Assembly (NCBI RefSeq): GCF_963662255.1
Contig: NC_085049.1
Span: 49,484,837-49,548,836 of the forward strand
Length of the DNA stretch: 64,000 bases
Source of the DNA: Cinclus cinclus
Lineage: Eukaryota; Chordata; Aves; Passeriformes; Cinclidae
Direction: 5' to 3'
In this document: in pieces, positions 27,501 through 40,300 of the stretch
Position numbering within the stretch: position 1 is the first letter of the stretch
How the letters are laid out: each line of letters opens with the position of its first letter
Program-made: the position numbers and the translations under genes
The notes under the pieces: generated by a model
The model's database searches: none
What the model saw: only the letters and a program-made list of their open reading frames with translations
What the model was told of the DNA's origin: nothing

Positions 27501-30500
27501 TGCCTCTTCTGAGCTGCCTGCAGGGATTGGGAAGAGTAAGAGTCCTTCAGACAGTCATTCTAAGGGAGAAGAAATACACTCTGAAGTGTCTTTGTCTGCT
27601 TTGTGGGCTGACAGAGAAACTTTCACAAGACCTGTATTTCTTCTTGGTCCATGATTGACACTAAGCACATCTACTTCTTCTATATCTACTTTGTCTGCTA
27701 GAACTAGGTCTGGCATTAGTCAAACTGCCATTAGGTTACCCAGCTCTCATTTCTGCACTTATTTCAACTGCTCCTCAAATTCCTATAACTACTAGATTTT
27801 CTAGTTCTGAGACAAGTGTTCCTCAATTAATCAGTTTCATATTTCAAAACAGCAAAAACATTGTCTAAAACTTCTTTGATGCCATTAAGTGCTAGTTCTT
27901 CAACCAGTTTTTCTCCAAAGCCATTTTCATCTTCAGTGTAAATGTTAATTACTGTTCCTGAGCATACATCTCCATTAAAAAGGGCAGTATTTCTGCTGCT
28001 CTGCCAATAATTACTGTATCTTCACCTCAAGTATTTTCTCAAATCCCTAAAAACACTTCTTCAAGTCCTTCTGCAGCATGCAGAGTACCTACACCAGTGC
28101 ATTCTCTGTTTCACTCCCTGAAGCCCAAAGCTATGGCAGGTGCCATTGCTGCCTCCAAAAGTCTTTATACAGTACCTTCTGGTGCTTCCACTCTAGTAAA
28201 TTCAGCAATCTTTGAAAGGTCTGCAGTAAGTAAAGCCTCAACAGAAAATAAGCATATAATGCACACTGATTTCTTTTCATTGTTATCCATTTCTAAGATG
28301 CCAATGAAATCCATTATGTCTACAGCCTTCCCTCTCAGGACGTTGGCATTACCTCTAAATGCTACATCAATAACCACTTCAGAACTTACAGAGTACCCAA
28401 AAAGTTCAGATACAGAACTGAAAATTGACCCTGTGGCTCAAAGTTCAGGTACTTTCATTTCCAAAGATCCTTCTTTTACAAGGTCATTATTTACAACCTT
28501 ACTATTAACATCAGTACCATCTTATGTGACATCTCAGACTACATGTTCTTCATTGATTCCCATAGTCGAAAGCATATCATCACTGATATAAAATGTAAGT
28601 GCTACCAAGCATCAGTTTCATCTTCAGATACACAAGGAACTTCAAAAATTCCAATTATGGACCCTGCAACTTCTGTGAATTTTTTAAAATTCACTTTAAA
28701 AATTAATCTCTCTACTAACTTTTCAGCAGCACTAAAAACATCCATTGTAATGCCTTCTTCACTAATGCTTACAGCCTCTGAAATCACTTTAAAAAGCCAG
28801 CCCTCTATGCCTTCACCTCCGCCTCAGATCACTCATATCTCTAATGTTTCTCTAGGAAAACAGAGTTCTTCGGTAAGTTCTTCAGAAGAAGATGGAACAA
28901 TATCAGACATACCAGCTGGAATCATCACTCAATCCACTACACCAGTGATCACGAACACAACAGTGAATGCTACATCCTTCAAAGCACCTTATATTTTTGC
29001 AAAAATGCTACCTAGTTCTTCGGCCAGTTTATTAGTTACTTCAGGCACTACCCTAGCCTCTAGGATTACTACAAAAACCGCTGATTCCTTTGTTGTCAGT
29101 TTGGATTTTTATGTAGCTTCAGCTTCAGTTCCTACCACCACAGAAACACACAAATCTTTATTTACAACTGCAGTAACTCAAGTTTCACAGAGCACTAGAG
29201 AAACTCCAAAGATTAATATAATGAAAACAACTGGTACTACAAGTCTATTATCACAGATTAAGAGTACCTCATATATAGGATCAGAAGTTAAAACCACAAC
29301 TTTATTTGAAAAAACTCTGGATATTTCAGAAGATGGTCGGACTTCACATGAGCAAAAAAATGCTACCAAGACAGAGACAACCACAACTGACAAATCTTCC
29401 CCACCTTATTTGCCAGTAACTGCAGTTCAGAGTCTGCTATTTTTAAGAAATACAACCTCAGTCAAAAATATCTCTATTTCTGGAGTACTGGATGTAACAA
29501 CATCAGATAGGTCCAAAATCCCAACACAGAAATCCATTACACCTTATTTTGGTGTAACAGAGGGCACAGAGCAAAGCAGAGCTGTAATAGATTTATCTCA
29601 TTCTAGTGGTGAAATGGCTCTGTCTTCCTCTTCAGGAACGACGGCTGTAGCTGACAAGGCTTACTTTGGCACGATGATGCATGCACTGATATCTGCATCT
29701 TCTGAGTGTGTGGTATGATCAGTCTTACCTTCTCCTGTATGTTAAAATATATGTTACTTTTCAATCCATCCTGTTACTCTTCTTACTTAATATCAGAGAT
29801 TTAAAATTGTTCCTATTTTCTATTTAATTTACTTGTTTTAAAATTCTCAGTTATTTTTAGAGGATAATTTTGTTGCTGCTGTTACACTGCCCTGGTTTAT
29901 TCTGCCACTTGGATGTATTGCTCTGAAAAAAAAAAAGCTTTAAATCTATGTGAGTTTTCTAGATATCTAAATATATTTCTGAGGTGCAGAAAAATCCATA
30001 ATCCTTGGAATTTTGATGTTACTGCATAATCCAACCCTGGCTTTTCCTTTTTACATTTGTTTCTGTGTCATAGGGTTTAAAATGGAAACGCATTATTTTG
30101 TGTTTCTTAAAATGTTTTGGATTACAACTAATTATAACATGCATCCTCCATGCATAATGCTTTACATAGGGTATTCCATCAAAACTGAATAAAACAGGAA
30201 GGGTGTAGGTGAGTGGACATGCATCATTGTCACTGGTTGCAACAACACAAATGGAAGTCATTCTGAAATAACTGATGAGGGGCAGGTAGATGTGCTGATT
30301 CTCTCTCAGAGCTGGGAGATGAACAAGTAGTCACTTGGACTTCATAAAGTCAATGAAGTTAAAGTTGACTCTGGTTGTTTTTTCCCTATGTGACAGCCAA
30401 GATACCTTGAACCTGTTGACAAATGCAGCCAGTATGTGTGTGTTAATACGAGTTGGATGTTATACAATCTTTCAAGGAACTGCCCCAAGGATGTGCAGAA

Positions 30501-31295
30501 GCCTGACTGTGGTTTTAGAGGAATGCCTGTTCAAGTTAACACTGATAGCTGTTGTCCAGAATGGGAATGTCCCTGTAAGTCACTCTTTTATTTTTAAATA
30601 AAATATGGAGCCTTTATCTGTAAATATCAAGTAATAAATTAAAAGGGTTATTACAATGGGAATATGAGGTTAAATACTGGAATGAATTAAAAAGAGCTAT
30701 TCATCAGCTAAGACGAATTAAATGTACTAAATATTTTGGTACCTTTGAATTGACATCCTGGAGAATAAAAAAAAAGTATTTTTTGAATGAAAACATTGAA
30801 ATTACATCTGCAGCATGAACACCAATATTTTTTAGCTGAGGCTTTTCAGAATTTTTATCAGTAGAAATGTTAAGATTTCAACATTTTATGAATAAAAATA
30901 AATTAAATACTAACTATTCTGAATGGCAGAACCCTCATATTTCATTTAGCTCTAATTACAGTTTTTATTCATGCTTAGAAACCGCAGAAACTGGCGGATG
31001 AGCCTGCCAAGGGAACAAAAAGGCTAAAGAGAGGTCATACTTAAAACCTTGCAGCATCAATGAAACCAATATTGCACTTTGTCTTTTTTTCAAGATAAGA
31101 CACTAATGTCCCTTCTCAGTATCTCAAATATATGTATATATTTATGCATATATTGTGCAGATTCACTGCCTGCAAAACCTTAATTTAAACATTCTCCCCT
31201 TCCCTGGGCACACAGAATCAGGTTAAGGTATTTCTGCTGAGTAACCTAAACACTTAGTTCAGCTCGTGGTTCAATATAGTCTCTGGAGAACAAGG

Positions 31296-31360
<65 letters not shown>

Positions 31361-34300
31361 GAGTATATATGCAAAAGCAAATAATGCTAGAACTGAAAGT
31401 TTTTAGAAATGCCCTGTGTTCAGTTTTGTGGTAACCTCATTAAATGGCAGTTCTTTTTTAGGTCAGTGTTCTGTACTGTCTGAACTGAGTGTTATTACGT
31501 TTGATGGAAATAACATAGCCCTCTGTAATATGGCTTCCTATGTTTTAGTCAAGCTACCAGGAGAAATTATTGTTGCTCATATTGAAAAATGTCCTGCTAA
31601 TCAGGTAAGGTTCTTGCATTTATGCAATAATTACAATTGTTCCTTGAATATTTTTGTGTTATAGGTTTGAAATTATGCAAAAATATGTCAATTAAAACTT
31701 ATACATAAAAGCCACACTCAGTCAAAAAGGCCAAGTAATTTAATTTTCAAGAAGCATGCTTAATAATGCTGTTTAGATAAAGGAATTTTATAGTAGTAAC
31801 AGTATTAATTGTTGTGTTATAAGGAAATTAAAATGTAGGTTCTGTTTAAATTGTCAGAGATGACATAACTTCTTAATATGCATGTTTCCTTTCAGGCGCT
31901 CCACACAGAAACATTCTTGTAACCTTGAATTTATACTTTATAATATGATCAAAATAACAAAATATTTTTAAAAGTCACAAAATATATATTTTGTAGTTAT
32001 TTTAGGAAAGTTTTAATGACTTTATGATGAGTCGTCCTTTGTAGTTGTCTAACTCTCTGCATTGTCTACAGAGGGGATCCAACCACTTTATTTTTAGATT
32101 GCCAGTTCAGGTCAGGTCAGTCTCATCCTTAGAGTCTGTACATGCATTTCCTTTGCATTGTCCATAATCCTAGTTTATGCAGGCCTTGAGCAACTGGATT
32201 GAGTCCATCTTCAATTTGTGGATAAACCAGTCAGGGATGAGGGGCTTCAACAGGCTTCTTTCCTTCCCATCTCTTGTTTATTCTCATAGGGCAACTGTAC
32301 ACTTAAACTTTAAGACTGTTAAAGGCAAAAGTCCTGCATTGTTTTAGATGTTTTCTATTAAATTGCTCTCTCATTTCCTGGTTGCTGTCTAGAGGTGGGA
32401 GTGCAGAACACATACACTGATGGGCTTTAGAGGTCTGTAGTTTTAGTTCTTTAAGAAATATAGTATGAAAGGACCCTTCAGCATATACACTATATTAGCT
32501 GGAAAGTGTGTATTTTATATTATTTATAATAAATATATTCAATTAGTTTAATTATTTAGCAGATTGTAGAAGAACATTAAAGACAAAGGAAATAGTAACT
32601 GATTTTTGCTGAATAAAAATGCTGCTGGTTATTATTGCACTTCTAATTTATTTTTAATGTTTTCCAGAGTGGAAATTCAATAAGAAAACTAGTAAGTACT
32701 TGCTTATTTTGCTGACTTTAAAATGCATTAATATTAAAAATATAATTAATACAAAAATTCCAATACCACTGGCACAGAATTAGAAAAACAATAGTAACTA
32801 AATTTTTTTGTCACTTTTCTTTCAAGGTGCCACCTGCAAACACTTCAGGGCTCTGTTTTAAGAAATTAAATGTCACAACACACACTTGTCAAATACTTAT
32901 CAATCGTTTAGCAAGAAAAGTAAGTATATATCAATGGTGTGCGTACTCTTAAAAAATAGCTGGAGAGCTATTCTGTAGTAGAATGTGATAAATCAGATTT
33001 AAAATAAGAGATTATGGGATTGGGATTACTTGTGCAAATCAGTTTCCCAATAATTCATGCTATACTAGAGGCAAAATAATTTACATTTCAGGTACCACGC
33101 TTCACTTAAATGTCATTTTTCCTAAATGATGCTTCAAAATTCTTTTGAGATATTAATGAAGACGCAAAAGCAGTTAAGCCTGAGACTATGCTTCCAGAAA
33201 CCCTAGAACCCTAGAAGTGATAAATAATTAAGATACTTTTCTTGCTAGTCAGTAACAAGTCAGAACAGATGACTTTAAGTAATTGGAATGAGGTTTTGTT
33301 TCATCATATTATATGTGATAAATCAGATTTGTTCTTTCCCTAATTAGAAATTTTTTTCCTCATGCCTACTTCATTTGCAGTTTTTTGGAAGTGGAATGGG
33401 TGGGAAGCTCTCTAATTTAAGCACTGTGTCTGTTATATGTGGCAGAGGCTGTGAAAAAAGTCTTTTGTTATAAAATAGAAATACATATAAAATGCATCAT
33501 TGCAATCTGGCTTTATCTCTAAAATGTGTCTGGCTTATTTTAGGTAGTCATGGATTCTGTAATTCAAACGTTACCATTTTCAAAAGAAGGACTGAGTATT
33601 CAGGATACTGGTGCAATGTATGTTGTTAATACCCCAGCTGGCATTAGCATCAAGTGGGCTCATGTTACTGGCATCATAGATATACAGTATGGATTACACT
33701 CTAACACAACGAGGAAGACAGAAGGACTTTGTGGTGAGGCTATGGTGGCAATTTTTTCTTATTGAATAACTTCCCAATTGGAATTTGCAACTCCCTTTTG
33801 TGTCTGTGACCAGCTGTCCTTAGAACTCTCGTTGTGACCCTCATTACCTGTGCTGACAATCCTATGTGAGGGCCTGTGAAATACTATCAATTAATTAATA
33901 ATAAATTAATAGTTCTGTTTGAAAGCACTGTGTGCTAGTAAAGTACATTGCAGAACAAATAGTGATCAGCACATTGCATCTAAATAACTTTTTAAAAATT
34001 ACTTATTTCTGCCTGTTTTAAGAGTTTTGCTGAAGCCAAGTAAAGAAAAAGAAAATTTTTAGTGAAGAAGTGGCTGCTAAAAAAGTTCAGATGGTGATAG
34101 TATATTTCAGTGATTATGGGGACAAGAATAACTGTCCAATGTTAGCTGTGGCAGCTTATTGCTGTGAAAATGCTGACAAAAGTTGTATCTTGGAAAGGGT
34201 CCAAGTCTTGTGAGGACAGTGAATTAAGAATCTGAATTCAGACCTCTTTAGGCTGGGTCTACGGTCAAAAACTGTGCTGAGGTATCTCAGTCTTGAATTA

Positions 34301-37300
34301 CAATGATAGTAAATGTAGTATATTTCAAGCTTCCATGAAGACTTTTTATAACTTTGCCAGTATGGATGATATCGAAATGTGTAAGCAGGTGATTAAAAAT
34401 TGCTATAATTTTATCATAAATGCTCATTTCCTGGTGTTTTTTTATTTTACATAATCTACTTCATATTGAAAGGGAAAATGAACTTCTTATAATCTTTTAA
34501 ACTACTTTTAGTTTTAAAAGAAAACAAAGCAATTCTGATATGCTTTTAAGTATAAACAAATCAAGACTTTAAAATTAATTGCTGTCTTCTGCTTGAACAA
34601 AAGGAGAGTTCTCCTAAATCTAGTGAGAGAAGATAGAGGCTGGCCCTGCATCTTTTCCCAATATCATGCCATCTTCCCTATTCGTGCTGAATGAGTGGGA
34701 CAAGATGAGGTCAAATGTAGAAAGAATTATAGAGTAGTTCCTCTTTGTGTCATGAGAAGATAAAAAGGGGAAGAGTATGCAGACAAACTCAAAAGTAGTT
34801 TTAAATGTTGCAGTAACTGATATTTTGCAGTAAAGTCTGAACTTTTCGTCAGTGCTTCTTTCCTGTCTTCAGCTGTTTGTTCCTGTCTGGGATTCTGCAA
34901 TCCTCTTCCTCTCATACTAGAAAAAGTTGTAGGACTATGTGGCAAATTTGCTTTATTTTTAATGCTGTGTTGATTCTGCAGTTCTTAGCATGGCCTTACA
35001 AATTTTGATGCCAGAAGTTTGTTATCTGCAACAAGAAGCTGAAGAGTTAAGAATACTGGAAAGTGGTGCTGCTGTAAAATGCTTCTTATTTAAATGCCAT
35101 CTTCTGTATTTCTCCATACTGTCTGAAAGAATTATAATCTGCCACATCAAGCTAGTCCAGTTCTAACAAAGAACCCTGGAGAGCATCAGACTCCGGGGCT
35201 GAAAACACAAGGGCAAGGACTTAGGGTGTGCTTAACAATGCAGATGGAAAGTGAGAGCAAGAGAGGAATATTTCCTGATCAGTTCCTGAGATGTAAAACT
35301 AGTATGAAGATTAAAGCCTTTTGGTATTACTCACTTCTAATGTGCTTAAAGAGATCATGTGTTTTAATAGATGAACCAATAGGATAAGGAATTCAGGTTG
35401 ACAGTGAATTTTGGGGGTCTGGGAAGGTTGTTTTTTATAGTGGTTTTGTATTAATAACTGGAGTAAGGACAATATATTCTCTAGATAAAGAAATTTGTTC
35501 ATCAAAAATTTTATTTTCATAACTTCTCACACTTAGAATGTTCAGTTAAATCTCAGTACAGTGTGAAATCATTGGTGATGAGCAATTAATTTCAAAACCA
35601 TCTACTATTACTCCCATTCATTAGAATGAGATCAGAATCTATTACCATGTCAGTGAATTCGATACACTCATCAGCACATTTTGGTGGCATCTTTTCTCCA
35701 AAGTTAACTGTGAAAGGTACAATGAGTTGTATTGTATGATCTACTTATTTTACTAAGCCATTGATCTGAGAACTAAAATAACAAGCAAGAAATTGGAACT
35801 CCAGTGGACATACAGCTGATTTAATTTGTAAACCCAGGCGAGTAAGTTTCACAGGTCAGCCTGATGCAGTGTTAATCACAACTTACCAAGTGTGCTTTTC
35901 TTTCCCAAATGAACGTTTATAGCATATTAGTTTGTACCTTGAATATGATTCTCTGTCTCCAGGGGTGTGTAATGGAGATCCTAGTGATGACCTGAAAATG
36001 CAAAACATGACCATAATTACAAATATGGAGGAAATTGAAATGTTCATTAAGAGTTGGGAAATTGAGAAATCACTTGATGTCACAACCAGGAGGCCAGTAA
36101 GAAACTGTGCTGAAGACAACTGCATATACTGTATGGAGCTGTTAAACAGAAGCATTTTCATCCCTTGTCACAAGAAAGTGAGTATGAGGATCAAAAAAAA
36201 TTGCAGGACCAAGTAAAATAATAGTTTTATAATTAAGAAAAGAGTGACTGATACATGCACATTTTTCATGTTTTTGCTTATTTTTTGACAATAATATTTG
36301 ACAATGGAATGGGTGGCTTTAATACTCCCGTCATGTTGTCCACTGTAAACACATATCCATATTTATCCCTGTGCTATTATGCTGTTTTTTGAAATTACTT
36401 AATGGGCATTTCTCAAAGAAGAGACACTGGATCATCATGTCAAGATAAACACATTCCAGAGATGTTATTTTTATTAAATGCTTGACATGGATCACCAGAA
36501 CAGAAAGCCTCATGATCTTGCTGAACACAACAGTGATTCATGCAGTTGCAGACCTATTGGACTAAAGAAATTTGCGGTTAAAACTTTTTGACATCGTCAA
36601 CATTACATTGACAATTTTGTAGCACTTCTTACAGAAATCATTATAATTAATTTCTACAAATTGTACTTTCTAAAGGAGATCTAGTGGTAGCTGCAGCTGT
36701 AAAGGTGAGTAGACCTCTACAGGCCACTAGAGGTGGGTAGTGCAGCACAGCTGCTTTCCAGAACAGAAATGAGGAATCCCCAAATCTCTGAGGTCTAACT
36801 TTCCCGACTTAACTAAAATTAAAAAGGATTAATTGCTCAAGTGGCCCTTTCTTTCTGAGAGATAGATGTTTTCAGATTCCTGATTCACTTCTTCTTGCTC
36901 TGCTTTTCCACTCTTTGTGTTACACTTTGATTTTCATCACAGACAAATGTTGTTAAAAGCATTGCACGCAGCTGAGATCTTGTTTCAAATTCCTAAGACC
37001 TCTCCTCACTTTCCTGAAAAAAATGCAGGGAGCTCTTCTGAAAGAAAGGAACTAAAACAGTTTCTTTATATACAAAAATTAATAGATATTTGCCACAGAA
37101 ACTTAGTGGGAGGGAGCAGTGGTAAGAAGTTTGGAATCAGGAAGATAGAGTAGCACCAGTGAGTAGTAGGATGCTTTGCATAATTGTTTTGGCATATTTT
37201 ATAATAATTTAAGCAAATCTAAGTAGTGACAATACCTACTGCATATATGTTCCCAGGAGTACTCTGATAGTGCATCTTTTCCTGGTTTATAGCAAAAACT

Positions 37301-40300
37301 GACATATCATCAAGACCTTCAAGCGATTGGTTCATCCATTATGAAATTTGTTTTTTTTCATATACATCATGATGGCAGAGCCAGAGTGGATGGAGCATGG
37401 AGTGCACTTGCTGGCATGAAGCAGCTGGTCAAGGATAGGTATCAGAGTCATAAGTGTGATGAACTTCTTGGCAGAAGTGAGAGACTGCTTGAGGATTTGC
37501 TGAAACCACAGGGAGAACTCAGCTGCAGCATTGTAGTGAAGAGGCAGAATGAAATAAAATCTGACTTTCACATCTTGTAACAAATTTATTCAAACAACCC
37601 CAACAGAAATAACATAGGTTGCACCACCTGCATTTAGGCTCAGTAAAATAAGCTATCAGGTCCTACAGACACACAAACAGAGTAGTAAGTAATTCATTCA
37701 CAGCAGGATTGTATGTAAGATATAGCCACCATATTTAGCTGAGATTGTTCAGTTTTAGTTGACAGGGCTGTACTGAAAAGTTATTTAAAGTAGTGTGACA
37801 ATCTCGTTAGGACTGCATTCTCTGTCTACTGATCAGCATGAAATATTCTGGCAGTTTAAGTTTTGCAGAGTGAGTGTTCTGACAAAAAAAAGATATTTTT
37901 AAATTTAGACACTGCTAGTGTTTTTTCCCCTTGTGGCTGTATTATTTCTCTTAATTATTGATTTATTTTAGTTATAGGAAGTCCTTATACTTGTTACTTC
38001 CCAATTTCAATATGTTCCTAGGTGTCTCCACAGGAATTTTGTGAGAAGATGTGGATCAACAGTACTAATTTTTGGAATTATCAGTGTGATGCACTTTCTG
38101 CATATGTGGCTTTATGCAACAAGCACAACATCTGCATTAAATGGAGGACACCTGATTACTGTTGTAAGCAGATAGCCATATTCTGTACCCATATGTGGCT
38201 TTAGCAATGAAGATTTTTAGTAATTGTTTAGTGATAAGTTAAAATATATTTCTTTCTATTATTCTTCTAAGTAACATCTCATTTTATCACAGCATTGCTA
38301 TATCAGGGTACAAGTCCTCAAGATGAGAATACACCATGTAGTCATGAATGAATTTTAATCTCCATTGAATTAGCTGCTTACTTAAAGTACTGTTAAAAAT
38401 ATAAATGTGTGCTTTCTGTGCTAACTCACTTGTTATTACCACCTATTTAGTCAATGCAATGCTGAAAGAATACAGAAGCACTCAATGTTCATTTTTATTC
38501 CTTGCAGCATTGAGCTGTCCTGAGGGCAAGGAATACCAGCCTTGTGTGCAGCCCTGTGAAGCAAAGACATGCTTGAATAAATGGTTCTATGAAGATTCTC
38601 CCTGTTCCTATTTAAGGGAAGACTGTGTGTGTAAAAAAGGCACCATTCTGCATAGAACAGACTCTGACCTCTGCATATCAGAAGAAAAATGTAGTAAGTT
38701 CAGTGGGACAGAGTAGTTTTGCAGTTATATAATATTAACCACAGTTATATTAACAATTCATGGTAAGAGATAAGCTGAAGCTCTATGTCAGTCCTCAGGA
38801 AATGTGAATCTGGTAAAGGTCCCTTCAACTGAGCCTACCTTTTTCTCAAGCTACAGCAGTTTGTGCTTTCAGTTAACTTGGCTTTAAGAACTAGTGTTGA
38901 TGTTCCTCTGTTGGTGGAAAAGTGATTGTCATTCTTCTATAGCTCCCAGGCTTTCCTCCCTTGAGAACTTAGGAAGGAATAACATAGGCAGGTTCTTTCC
39001 CTTGCCATCACCCATTTTCACCTATAGAAAAAATTTTGCTCCTTTTAAGGACGCTTTTTTTTTTTTGCTTCTTTTAAGGGGCTTTTAAGGTCATCATCCT
39101 TTCTTGCATTCTTTTATCATAATGCTCTGCAGCCATATTATTTTATGCAATAATTTTATGAAAGTCATAGTTGCTTGCAGGAAATGGGAGCTGTCTGCTT
39201 GTTGAAGGAATAGAATGTTTTTGGTTTTTCTTCCAGCATGTACAGATAGTAAAGGACAACCCCGCTCTGCTGGGGAGATCTGGAATGGGTCCATGAGAGG
39301 GTGCTGCATGTACAACTGTTTAGAAAATGGAAGCATTATTGCTGTAGAACCTGAATGCAATGAGGATCCACCACCAGTCTGTGAAAGAGAAGGGGAAGTT
39401 CTGCTGCATGTCATTGAAGAGAGAGCTTGCTGTCCCAAGAAAGTTTGTGGTATGTACCACACTTTTTTTTCTGTAAAAGAAGTATAAAAACAACTGTTTC
39501 ACACTCACAGGCAACTGACAAACTTTAGATTCGAGGTAACATTTTTTAGAAATTTTTTCAAGTATTTGTGGCTGGTTGGGCCAGCAATTGAGGCTTCTAT
39601 TCTTTATGAGAATTATTAATGGAAATATTTTTTTTTCTTAGAAGTCCACCAGCTAAACAAGACTTCTGTTAGTTTTTTTTAACTCTTGCATGGAATTTAA
39701 TAATAAATTTATATATATTCCGTGATAGAACTACCTTGATATTTGAGGACATCATCAGAGATTGCCTGGTTTTCTTTCTAGTGCTTTGGTGTGATGACCA
39801 GTATCATCTGATATACTGCTGTTTCCCAGAAGCTGGTTTTTGGGGGCTGATCACTGAATAATAATATTCTATTCTGCCTAGCCATGGTTGTTAAGAAAAA
39901 TAATAAGCTTACTGCTCCTAAAACATTAAGCTAAGTATACTAAGTTCTTCATAACATCTTCAAGGAAAATGAGAACATATGGTCCAGCTGATAAGGTGCT
40001 TTTGCTTATTAGATGCCTGTAGCCAATGCTGTATTGTCAATTTGCTCAAGGAATATCAGTGCATGGCTTCATGCATAGGGAGCAGAGCAAGTAAATACCA
40101 GCTTTAAGAGGGATATAACTTCTTGCTTTGGTTGAGCTCAAAGGCCTACATGATATTATGGAGCGAACTTTAAGCTGGCTTGGGCTGCTCTTGTTTTGTG
40201 GACCTCTGTATTAAATGGTATAAATAGCCTGAACTGTAGGACTTGCACTTGCATCTGTTTAAAGACATCAAAATTGTTTTTTATCCCACAGAATGTAACA

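Larger units (their letters stand above)
29713..31461 (+). other. OTOGL: Introns flanking OTOGL exon 13
   Basis: AT-rich intronic sequence. The only distinct feature is the CTAT microsatellite at 31297-31360. Confidence 0.5.
31605..35962 (+). other. OTOGL: Introns around OTOGL exons 15 to 18
   Basis: AT-rich introns without recognisable genes or repeats; the longest is the 2.2 kb intron after exon 17. Confidence 0.45.

Noticed and set aside
37341..37580. Open + frame with [18 protein letters not shown]
   Set aside because: It looks mildly protein-like, but the opposite strand is equally open, there is no supporting flank, and I cannot place the family.
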